Below are positions 42,756 to 50,951 of a stretch of 64,000 nucleotides of DNA, piece after piece. The notes under the pieces were generated by a model that searched no databases, had not been told where the DNA came from, and worked only from the letters and a program-made list of their open reading frames with translations. Every line of letters starts with the position of its first letter. Position 1 is the stretch's first letter. The translations under genes were made by a program, and so were the position numbers. This DNA comes from Cristatella mucedo (taxonomy: Eukaryota; Bryozoa; Phylactolaemata; Cristatellidae): NCBI GenBank assembly GCA_009760855.2, contig WPIO01000077.1, positions 654,001-718,000 on the forward strand, written 5' to 3'.

Positions 42756-43626
42756 ATGTCTGATCTTCTTGGTGTGGCTAAGAATATTCTAAAAAATGTT
42801 GAGTCAATAAAAAAAGATACCATTGCAGGTAAGGAAGGATACGTTTTTAATATAAGTGGAACTATTAATCCTATTAGAGTAAACATCAATAACCTAATTA
42901 AACTTAAGAATAAAAGGTTTAAGGTATGCTTCAAAAAGTTTGTCGGAACTAACTCTATTAAAAACATTACATCTGCAAATAATACTTTTGTTTACAGGAT
43001 TACAGGTGGATCTGATCGAATAGTAAGAATACCACCTGGCATATATGCTGCTGTATCTGATGATGTAAATATTGGTATTGGATACAATAAAAAACTCTGT
43101 TGTATTATCTGGAAATTATAAGTTTGTTTTAGGTATTGATACTGCTACTTCTAACTCTTGGATTATTATGCCTGCTGGGTTTACATTTGTTGCTGTTAAA
43201 TCTACTATAGCTCCATTACTTGGATTTACTGGAACTGTTTATACAACAGACAAGACACTTCCATTAGATGCATATAGTGCAGCTCCTGGGAAACAGTTTA
43301 CACAAATAGTTATAGATCCTGGAGAGAAAATTATTTCAGAGAATGAAGTTTTTGTTTCTGACCTAAATTTAATTCTTATAAACTGTAATTTGGTTGCAAG
43401 TGGAACAAGTTATATAAATAATATCGAAACGCAAGCTCTTAGAAGTTTTGCTTATAATTTCTATCCTTGTGAACAAATGGTATATGAACCGAATACTCTT
43501 GAATATCACAATCTCGTTGGAGATTCTATTTCTGATATATTGATTACTATTACAGATCAAAATTTGAAAGTTTTAGATTTTGGCCCTCAGCAAATTACTG
43601 TTGTAATAGAAATTATTGAAATATAA
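42756..43626 (+). pseudogene. Minor capsid (penton-like) protein A, frameshifted
   Basis: Frame one (to 43121) begins MSDLLGVAKNILKNVESIKK. A frameshift between 43080 and 43120 moves to the frame ending at 43626. The C-terminal part has the strand-rich look of a single jelly-roll with repeated phrases (LGFTGTVYTTDKTLPLDAYS; VGDSISDILITITDQNLKVL) and ends in a beta strand (ITVVIEIIEI). Polintons encode a penton-like minor capsid protein at this place, between ATPase and major capsid. The ending ITDQN...IEI is shared with the next gene, so the two may be paralogues. Confidence 0.6.
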
Positions 43627-43633
43627 TATAAGA

Positions 43634-44489
43634 ATGTCAATAAGAATGACTGGGACTATTAGTTCTGATTCAAAAACTCTAGTTCCACCGTTAATGCTTG
43701 GATCAGATTCTGGTTATAAAAATAGGCTTACGGAGAGTTGAGTTTACATATACAAACAGAATAATAACAACTGTTACTCATGCTGTAAACGATATGCTTT
43801 GGTATAAAGCAAATATGACATCTCCAAACAATTCCTCAGTTGCTATACCAGAAGGATATTATGATAGTCAAAAGATTGTTTATGCATTAAATCAAGCACT
43901 ATTAACTGTAAAACCAAACTCTATGCTCATCAATCTTGCTAATAGAAATAGTACTGGAATAAGATTTAGCGTCGATGCTGATGATAAAATAATAATGCAA
44001 GTTGCTGGCGATTTTGTTGTATTACTTGGAGACAATTCTGGAATAATCAACTCTATTGGAGATACTCTAGGTTTTAATTCAAACCTGCAAGGTACATTCT
44101 ATCCTGCAATGGTTGGTGGAACGCCATATGAAGCTATAGAAAAAGCAATGTATTTTTCTGGTACTTATAAGGCTTGGAATAAAATGCAACTTCCTGACAA
44201 TTCTGGAGTAAAATGGATAAGCGTTGATTGTGATTTGGTAGATCCTAATAAAAACTATGTTGAACATAAAAAAGGATTTTTAGAGCAATCATCATCTTTA
44301 TATTTAATTGATATTGATGATATTGATCCAGGAGAAAAGGTTGATGTGCACATTCCAAATATCTTATTCTTGCCTACTCGTGGAGACATTGATGATGTAA
44401 GTAGTATTAGAATTAACTTAACAGATCAAAATAAAAATACTATAAATACTATTACAGATGTTATAGCTACAATAGAAATTTCGAAATAA
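43634..44489 (+). pseudogene. Minor capsid (penton-like) protein B, frameshifted near start
   Basis: The ATG at 43634 gives MSIRMTGTISSDSKTLVPPL and runs into a TGA near 43739. The remaining 250 residues continue in the frame that opens before that (YTNRIITTVTHAVNDM). Features: VAIPEGYYDSQKIVYALNQA, strand-rich middle, and the ending SSIRINLTDQNKNTINTITD then ATIEISK. That ending echoes minor capsid A, and the region agrees with a jelly-roll penton-type protein. One indel near 43735 is the only lesion seen. Confidence 0.6.
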
Positions 44490-44495
44490 TATAGG

Positions 44496-45095
44496 ATGGG
44501 TAGCTATGCTAGAATTGGCCATGGTAGGATAACTGGTGGAAAATATCATGGCTCTGGTGTACTTGATAAGATTATTGATGGTGTTGGAAAAGCAGCTCCT
44601 GTGCTTACTGGACTAACTGGGCTTAGTATGAACATTGCCAACAAAGGAATTGAAATGCATCAAGCAAGAAAATTAACTGAGTTGCAGACGAAGAAAGAAA
44701 AGATTGACCAGGAATATGCTAATAAACGAAGGGAACTTGATGATAAACTTGATGAGGAAAGAAGAAAGAAAGAACTTGAGTATGAGTTGGAGAAACGTAA
44801 AAAAGAAGATCATGATAGAAAGATGAAAGAGATGGATCTTGAGATAAAACGTGCAATGTTTGATAAACTTAAACCAAAAAGCAAAAAGAAATACAAAGCA
44901 AAAATGAAGGATTCTGAAACTGAAGATTATTCAGAAACGTTAAAATAAAATGATCCTAAAGCGTACAAAGAAATAGAAAGAGTTATAAAAGAAAAATCTG
45001 CTGTTCCTACTATTATGCCTGCAGCGAGAGCTGATGGATATGGCGGATATATGAAAAAAATTGGTGCTGGTTTATACATTCAGAATAAGAAATAA
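44496..45095 (+). pseudogene. Coiled-coil virion-like protein, one nonsense codon
   Basis: The N-terminus MGSYARIGHGRITGG is followed by a short hydrophobic part (GLTGLSMNIANKGIEMHQAR). About 90 residues of dense coiled coil come next (ELQTKKEKIDQEYANKRREL; EERRKKELEYELEKRKKEDH). A TAA at 44946 interrupts, but the same frame continues for 49 more codons (ERVIKEKSAVPTIMPAARAD, YGGYMKKIGAGLYIQNKK) to 45095. The C-terminal YGGY...GAGLY region is Gly-rich like cleaved virion proteins. It sits just before the major capsid gene, so a core or internal capsid protein is likely. Confidence 0.65.
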
Positions 45096-45123
45096 ATTTT
45101 TACTTTTTTTATATAGAGAAGAA

Positions 45124-46650
45124 ATGGCAAGTGCTCCAATTGAGAACATACTCGAATTAGGTGATCCTAGTTTTCCTAACTAAAAAATTAAAGATTATCA
45201 ATACAGAGAATTTTATCAAAGCAATGGAAGTGAGACTGATGATATTGCAAATAAGTTAGTTACCTTTACTGTTCCTAGTGAACAACAGCTTTGCTATGTG
45301 CTTTCAGATGCTTATCTGTTGCTTGAGGGACAGATAAAAGTTCAAACTGTTGCACCTGCTGCAGGCAGTAACCCACAATTTGATCCGCTTAAAAGAACTG
45401 TTGCTGCAGGTCTCGTCAACAATGCTGGAGCTTGGCTGTTCAGTTCAATGAGAATCAGACTTGGTGCTGAAAAAATAGAAACATACTCGCATAGACAGGC
45501 TCCTGGAACAGTTACAACTCTTATGGGATTACTTACATATCCAAATGATTACAATCGAACAGAAGGACCTGCAACTGGATGGAAAAAAGATGAGGCAGCT
45601 AATCCAGATTATTTGTATGTATCTGACAGCTATACAAGCCCAGCTGCAAGTGGAATATCTACTTCTAATAATGGTTTTGTATACAGAAGGTGTTTTTCAA
45701 ATATTGTTGCTGACTCTCCTGGATTTATTCAGTATTTCACTTCCACTTGCAAGATTGTCTGGATTTTGTGCTGACACGAATAAAATTCTTTATAATATTC
45801 CATTTACGCTTGAGATGACAAGATTGGTGGGAGTGACTTTGATGCTGTTATGATTGGTACATCTGGCGCAGCTAACATTATGGCAGCTAGAGGTGCAGGA
45901 GTTGCAGCTGATGGTACTTGGATGGCACTTAAAGTAGCTATGTCAAAAATGAGACTAATGGTTCCATGTGTAAATCCTAAAGAAAGTATTCAAAGAGCTC
46001 TTGCAGACGTATCTAGTGAAAGAGCTAAAAAGATTAGATTAAATTACAGGGTTAGACGCTATGAGAATATTACGATAACTAGTTTTAACCAAGGTTTAAA
46101 GTTTACTAAAACTCTATCTGTACAAAATACTCTTGATAAAGTTAGATGGTTGATTGTTGCAGCACAAAACTATAATAAGTTTGATAGTTACGCTGGCAAT
46201 CCATGTACTTACAATCACTGCGATATTAAAAATGTAACTGTACTTGCTAATGGTTCTAAACAGTACCCTGTTGTTCCTAGAAGCTGCTATTTCAAAGATG
46301 CTAAATGCTCAACAGCATATCTAGATTTTACTCAATTCAGAAAGCAATATCTTGGATTAAATGAACTTACAGAACCAGTTGGTGTTACTTATCCTGAATG
46401 GTTGTCGCTGTATCCAATTCATGTGATTGATCTTCAGTATAACGATGAACGTTTAAGAGTTACTTCAAAGCTTGATGTAACTATTGAGTTTAACTCTCAA
46501 ATCCCTGCTGCTGCTGGTGCTAATCAAACAAATGTTATGATTCATTATCTAACTATCTGTAAAAACAGTGCTGAACTTACTTCTAATGGTAATGGTTCAC
46601 CATTTACCTGCAGTAAGGGAACATATGTTTATGATAGAAGTGACATTTAA
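45124..46650 (+). pseudogene. Major capsid protein (double jelly-roll), broken
   Basis: About 509 codons from ATG 45124, after tatatagagaagaa. An early in-frame TAA at 45181 follows 19 residues (MASAPIENILELGDPSFPN). Two indels near 45740 and 45835 shift the frame out and back; the piece between still reads LARLSGFCADTNKILYNIPF. The rest is one frame, with YRVRRYENITITSFNQGLKF and GVTYPEWLSLYPIHVIDLQY. Length, position after the minor capsid genes and these segments fit the Polinton major capsid protein, which forms pseudo-hexameric capsomers. It cannot be made whole without suppression. Confidence 0.78.
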
Positions 46651-46673
46651 AAAAAATTTAAACCAGAAATATA

Positions 46674-47505
46674 ATGAATAAATTTGATTTTGTACAAGGT
46701 TCAGATGAGTGGAAAAAATCAATGTCTTGAATATTGGAGGCTCAGAGGTTTACTCAGTGCTTGAAAATGATTTAGTATTCGGAGATCAGACAGAAGTAGA
46801 CATATAATTAATTGCAAATAGAAAACTAAAAAATACATTGCTAACAATTCTAGTATGAGATTTCCTCCAATGATATTCGGTAAAGTATTTGAACCTATTG
46901 CTGCTAAGTTTTTGGAAATGAAACTAAAAGTAAAACTTGATAATGCAAACGATTGTTTTAGTAGTGATGGCGTGTACGGATATTCTCCTGATGGAATAAT
47001 AGATAACAATACATTAGTAGAAATAAAATGCTTATGGAGTAGAAATATTGTTGATGATTTTATACCTAAACAATATCACGCACAATGCTTATTAGGTTTA
47101 CATGTTTTAAAACTTAGTGAATGTTTTTACTCTGAGTTTGAGATTTTTGTTCCTGGATTAAATTGTGAAGAACCTCCGTTAGATTACATAGCAGCTGGTA
47201 ATGTAAGAATTCCTTATACTGATTTGGATATGCCACTTGGAGAACCAATTTTTATGCTTTTACTTAAAGATGAAAAGTATTTTGATTTTGAGTTTGACAT
47301 TATAAGCACGTATGTTAGATTTAATAATAAGAAAGCAAATGGTTATGATATAAAGTATTATTTAAGAAGATGTTTGATTCAAGTGGTAGAAGAAGATGAT
47401 CCTTGCAGATTTGTTAGAATAGTTCCTACTGTTAAAGAAGTGTTAGATAAATCGAAAATTTTAATTAATAACTATATAGATGAGTCGAAGACATCATTGC
47501 AATGA
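46674..47505 (+). pseudogene. YqaJ/lambda-exonuclease-like nuclease, broken N-terminus
   Basis: The ATG at 46674 gives FDFVQGSDEWKKSM, the typical start motif of this nuclease family, then stops at 46728. After further breaks, the frame 46855-47505 holds MRFPPMIFGKVFEPIAAKFL (helix with the first acidic residues). The catalytic PD-(D/E)XK core follows: YGYSPDGIIDNNTLVEIKC, then PKQYHAQCLLGLHVLKLSEC. Such enzymes chew 5' ends during recombination and replication in phages and large DNA viruses. They are not part of the standard Polinton set. Its end overlaps the next gene by 26 bases. Confidence 0.8.
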
Positions 47506-48340
47506 CTATGTAAGTAGAATAAATGGTTATATTCTGTCAAATCTTGATGCGAATGGAAATAGAATTATTAATATGATGGATCCTGTGAATGATGGTGATG
47601 CTGTAACAAATGCATATGCAGATGCGAACTTTATTGTAAATAGTGGCACTTCTTTAAATTTACAGAATAGATCAATTACAAATCTTGCTCCAGGAGTTAA
47701 TCCAACAGATGCTGCTAATGTAAGTCAAGTATCAAAGTATGTCAAGAAATCTGGAGATACAATGACTGGAGATTTAAGTATGAATAGTTTTGCTATTACT
47801 TCTACATATTGGAATTCGACTCTTACTACTCCAACAGTTTTACCTGATGATTTTTATGTTACTTATGGAGGATTAAAACGAAATGTGTTATTGAAGAATT
47901 CTCCTGCTACAACTAATTTAAATATGAATAATAACTCTATAATCAATGTTGCTGAGCCTGTTAATTCTTCTGATGCTGCAACGAAATCTTATGTTGATAG
48001 AACAGTTACAAAAATAACAGAAGTTGTTGTACTTACATTTAATCCTAGAGCAATGAATTATATTATTAATATTTCTACTGCATATTCTTGGACAAATAAA
48101 AATGATCCTCCACTAATAATACTAAGCGCAATGGTTGTTGGATCGTCTAACTGTATACAACTAAAGCCTAGCAGCGATACGACAATAGTATCAGGAGATA
48201 TACGTGCTATAAATACATCACTGACTGGAACTGATTTTAAGTATTATGCATACTTTACAAGAGTTCCGATAGAATATTATTATGTTGATAACCTAGGAAA
48301 TATGAAAGTTAATCTATTAATTTCTTACACAAGTACCTGA
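47480..48340 (+). CDS. Phage tail-fibre-like protein 4, intact
   Basis: 286 residues, start after ctatatag. Four shaft-type units: NLDANGNRIINMMDPVNDGD (about residues 20-39), NLQNRSITNLAPGVNPTDAA (about 58-77), GDTMTGDLSMNSF (about 92-104) and NMNNNSIINVAEPVNSSDAA (about 146-165) followed by TKSYVD. Residues 180-286 are a separate head (IILSAMVVGSSNCIQLKPSS; VPIEYYYVDNLGNMKVNLLI). The unit layout (M-x-x-N-x-I-x-N-L/V, then P-[VI]-x-x-x-DA) is that of phage tail fibres and collar proteins. A likely virion attachment protein; the only plus-strand copy. Confidence 0.78.
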   Translation: MSRRHHCNDYVSRINGYILSNLDANGNRIINMMDPVNDGDAVTNAYADANFIVNSGTSLNLQNRSITNLAPGVNPTDAANVSQVSKYVKKSGDTMTGDLSMNSFAITSTYWNSTLTTPTVLPDDFYVTYGGLKRNVLLKNSPATTNLNMNNNSIINVAEPVNSSDAATKSYVDRTVTKITEVVVLTFNPRAMNYIINISTAYSWTNKNDPPLIILSAMVVGSSNCIQLKPSSDTTIVSGDIRAINTSLTGTDFKYYAYFTRVPIEYYYVDNLGNMKVNLLISYTST

Positions 48341-48763
48341 AAAATATAAATGGACTAGTAGAACAATTAATTCTTTTAATTTTGTAGCTTTATGCTTGCC
48401 TTTTACTAGCGGAAATAGTTTTGCTATATGCATTATTGATTCGTGTTCTAAACAATGATGATTACAGAATAACTTGGAACACCTTTTTTTAAAGTGTTTC
48501 TTTGCTAAGCAATATATTTTTGTAGGTCTTTGCTTAGAATATTTATTCCTTGTATAATAACAATCTGCACAAATGATTATTTTGTTATTTCTTAAAATAC
48601 CACAATCGAATTCTGTTTCTGTGCCATCTAAATCGCAGATATCGCAACGCATTTCATACTTTAACTTTGGTCTTCGTTTAACCTTCTGGCAAACTGGATG
48701 ACCTGACTCTAAGTATTCAATTTCGCTAAATGATGTCGAACAAGTATCACAAAATATTTCCAT
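48317..48763 (-). CDS. Cys-rich zinc-binding protein, unknown
   Basis: 148 residues with several metal-knuckle pairs: CDTC near residue 5, CDIC near 40, CADC near 66, and a later group C-x-H-H-C (LFCNHHCLEHE near 102). The frame is intact. The gene overlaps the end of the tail-fibre-like gene on the other strand by 24 bases and starts 9 bases from the divergent integrase gene. Multiple treble-clef or ribbon modules are likely. A transcription-factor role, or substitution for the integrase's missing zinc domain, are guesses. Confidence 0.7.
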   Translation of the reverse strand: MEIFCDTCSTSFSEIEYLESGHPVCQKVKRRPKLKYEMRCDICDLDGTETEFDCGILRNNKIIICADCYYTRNKYSKQRPTKIYCLAKKHFKKRCSKLFCNHHCLEHESIMHIAKLFPLVKGKHKATKLKELIVLLVHLYFSGTCVRN

Positions 48764-48772
48764 ATCTATAGA
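48764..48772. promoter_or_regulatory. Shared 9-bp divergent start region
   Basis: atctataga separates the minus-strand ATG (48763) from the integrase ATG (48773). On the plus strand it reads ctataga then ATG; on the minus strand, tctatagat then ATG. Confidence 0.55.
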
Positions 48773-49654
48773 ATGTCATTTTTAACTCGAAATGAAAGAA
48801 AAAAGGAAGGGAAATTTAATCCAGAGTCTGATATAAGCCAGATATTCAAACCAAGACCGAAAGTAATTCTAAAAGGTTTCTTTAATATAGCTAAACCTAA
48901 TGAAAGTCATCAAGCAGACATTTTGTATATGCCAAATGATTCTGGATACAAATATGCTCTGAGTGTTATTGATGTTGCTAGCAGATATAAAGACTCAAGA
49001 CCACTTAAAACAAAGTCTTCTAAAGAGGTAACACAAGCCATAATAGATATTTATGAAAAAAGTTTATTGAAATGGCCAAAGAATATAACAGTAGATCCTG
49101 GATCTGAGTTTAAAGAAGAATTCATGAAATAAATTAAAAGACGTGAAACACAAGTTATAGAAGCTACTAGTAAAAAGAGTGTTGCACTTGTTGAAAGAAT
49201 GAATAGAACTGTAGCAGAGAGAGCATTTATTGCGCAATATGAGAAGGAATTAGAAAACATTAATAATGGAGATTTTACTAGAAATAAAGAATGGATTTAT
49301 AATTTACCAAAGATTATTGATTATCTAAATAATAGTGTTACAAGATCTATTGGTGAAGAACCTGTAAAGGCGATGAAAAAAGAATCAGTAGAACTGGGTA
49401 TACCAAAATATCATAGAAAAGTTGGAGAACAAGAAAAATTATTAGAACTTGGAACAACTGTTAGATATTTACTAGAACCAGGTGAACGAGAAGATGAAAA
49501 AATAAGAAGAGCTACAGATGCAATATGGAGCTTGACTAAACATACTATTGCTAGAATAATGGTATTGAAAAAACAACCGGTTAGATATTTCATTAATGAT
49601 GTTAAAAGAAGTTTTGTTAGAGAGGAATTGCAAGTTGTTAAGCAAGAGGAGTAG
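48773..49654 (+). pseudogene. Retroviral-type (rve) integrase, one nonsense codon
   Basis: 294 codons in one frame, interrupted only by TAA at 49130. The catalytic triad is visible: Asp in ESHQADILYMP (residue 49), Asp in ITVDPGSEFK (108), Glu in VALVERMNRTVAE (141 counting the stop), a D,D-33-E spacing close to the classic one. The C-terminal 100 residues contain SH3-like strand text (GTTVRYLLEPGERED). Polinton integrases insert the element and make short target duplications, matching the 5-bp one here. There is no HHCC zinc domain before the core; only 45 residues precede it, fewer than usual. Confidence 0.9.
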
Positions 49655-50093
49655 TTTCTCTTTGTGAACGTTCTGCTATAATATCGTCAAACTCTTCTTT
49701 TGTAACTACTTCATCAGATAAAGCATCAGTTATTTTTGAAATAAATTCTGTGTTAGAATTGAGAGTAAATCTTTTTCTTTTATCTATTTCAACTAAAACC
49801 CCATCAACTGCCATTAGCATTGCTGTTAATGCTGAGAGAACAGAGACTACATTAGTTATATCCGGATGTGCATGAATATGTGTTGTAGAAACTGTAACTC
49901 CTAAAGCTACTATTATATTTACGATTTTAATTATATATCTTACTCTTGTTAAATTTGTTAGACATGACCTAACTTTAACGTTCTATGCAACTACCTCATC
50001 ATATCTTTGAAGAGCAAATTTTTTCTTAGATCTGCCGTTTTCCTATAATTATTGAAATTTTTCAAACCCATCCTGGATAAAAATCTTATTCAT
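49638..50093 (-). pseudogene. Two-helix membrane protein, broken N-terminus
   Basis: The ATG at 50093 opens a frame with early stops. From about 50000 down the frame holds two hydrophobic stretches (YIIKIVNIIVALGVTV; VVSVLSALTAMLMAVDGVLV) separated by a short polar loop with three His (TTHIHAHPD). A soluble charged tail follows (EIDKRKRF, EEFDDIIAERSQRE). The end overlaps the integrase 3' end by 17 bases on the other strand. The first ATG also overlaps the stop of the neighbouring minus gene. Probably a small integral membrane protein; function unknown. Confidence 0.5.
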
Positions 50094-50301
50094 AATCTGG
50101 TGAATCCATATAATTAATAAAAACAGAAGTAACATCATAGCTACGATCATTAAGATAATAAATAAATTTTTCAGTATCTTCACATGTCTTTGGATGTCTA
50201 GGTTTTAATCCGTCAGATTTTTCGGAAGCTGCAGTTTTTAATCTTCTGATATAATCTCGATATTTTTCTCCAACTTGTCTGCTAATTTTTTCATTACTCA
50301 T
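50086..50301 (-). CDS. Small basic protein near right TIR, unknown
   Basis: 71 residues, intact, start context ttatatagaaATG. N-terminal half basic (GEKYRDYIRRLKTAASEKSD), then GLKPRHPKTCEDTEKFIYYL and an acidic end (DSPDYE). It resembles the left-terminal gene at 27341 in layout and in several positions, suggesting a duplicated family whose members sit near each end of the element. No known domain. Confidence 0.6.
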   Translation of the reverse strand: MSNEKISRQVGEKYRDYIRRLKTAASEKSDGLKPRHPKTCEDTEKFIYYLNDRSYDVTSVFINYMDSPDYE

Positions 50302-50311
50302 TTCTATATAA
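50302..50311 (-). promoter_or_regulatory. TTATATAGAA start motif
   Basis: On the minus strand ttatatagaa abuts ATG 50301, matching the consensus seen at 32618 on the other strand. Confidence 0.55.
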
Positions 50312-50375
50312 CATAAAAAAGATGTTTAAATCATTTTTACCATAATATACAAATATTTACAGTTTTCTATATTGA

Positions 50376-50708
50376 TTAGGAAACATTATCAGCAATATTT
50401 TTTGAAAAACCTTTTTCATAATATGGATCTCTGAATGTTTCAACTAGACAATCATCAACAATACTAGGAGATTGATCCTTATTAAAGAATTCTGAGTGAC
50501 TAATCAAATTATAATTTGTTAACTTTTTCCTCTCACCTTTACGAATTAAATCAATTATAAAATCTGTGTGTAGTTTAATTTCGTCATATCCATTAACAAA
50601 AGGAATGCAATGATCATAAAACTTGTAAAATACTTCCCTAATTCTGATTATATAAGAAATCATACTCTCATGCCAATGTCTAGGAAAAAATTTACACCTT
50701 GTACTCAT
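50376..50708 (-). CDS. 110-aa protein next to right TIR, unknown
   Basis: Starts at ATG 50708, 17 bases inside the right TIR, preceded by aatatact. An upstream in-frame Met at 50792 lies in the TIR and is less likely. Basic and aromatic-rich: RHWHESMISYIIRIREVFYK, then FIIDLIRKGERKKL and an acidic, loop-like end. Its place mirrors the left-terminal gene at 27341. A weak resemblance in the YIIRIRE helix hints at the same family, but not firmly. Confidence 0.5.
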   Translation of the reverse strand: MSTRCKFFPRHWHESMISYIIRIREVFYKFYDHCIPFVNGYDEIKLHTDFIIDLIRKGERKKLTNYNLISHSEFFNKDQSPSIVDDCLVETFRDPYYEKGFSKNIADNVS

Positions 50709-50725
50709 AGTATATTTAATAAAAA

Positions 50726-50946
50726 TTTTCTTTAAATCAAATTTTATTATGTTAGAGTGCTGTGGGATAAACAACGAAGTAGGCGAAAACACTATGCCGA
50801 GCGACAGCGAGTCTAGTGTTGAGCGAGTAGTTTGGTTTTGAAAGTTATGGAGACTTGGGTCTCAGACGAAGACACTCGATCGAGCTGTGCGAGATTGAGG
50901 GTCGAGGCTGAGCCCTAGGCTCTATAACGTTCAAAACATAACTACT
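50726..50946 (-). repeat. Polinton terminal inverted repeat, right
   Basis: Inverse of 27101-27321 with two transitions. It ends ...cataactact at 50946, followed by ccgtc. A long inverted repeat with so few differences is strong evidence that the element is complete. Confidence 0.95.
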
Positions 50947-50951
50947 CCGTC
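50947..50951. repeat. Target-site duplication, right copy (ccgtc)
   Basis: Identical to 27096-27100 on the other side of the element. Confidence 0.85.

Larger units (their letters stand above)
27101..50946. mobile_element. Polinton/Maverick (adintovirus-like) element, whole
   Basis: This is 23.8 kb bounded by near-perfect inverted repeats and a short target duplication, with genes diagnostic for Polintons. These include a protein-primed family B DNA polymerase, retroviral-type integrase, A32-like packaging ATPase, adenain-like protease, major capsid protein and minor capsid proteins. It is markedly more AT-rich than the host on both sides. About 1.4 kb of it (34137-35553) is a later LINE insertion. 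Nearly every large gene has at least one stop or frameshift, so the copy is not autonomous. Unusual cargo includes four tail-fibre-like genes, an HNH-AP2 endonuclease, a phospholipase A2 domain protein and a YqaJ-type nuclease. Confidence 0.97.

Noticed and set aside
27546-49654. Alternative genetic code explaining the many in-frame stops
   Set aside because: Stops of all three kinds occur where neighbouring context suggests different residues (Leu, Trp and Cys-type positions), frames also shift, and intact genes in the element use TAA as terminator. Decay fits better.
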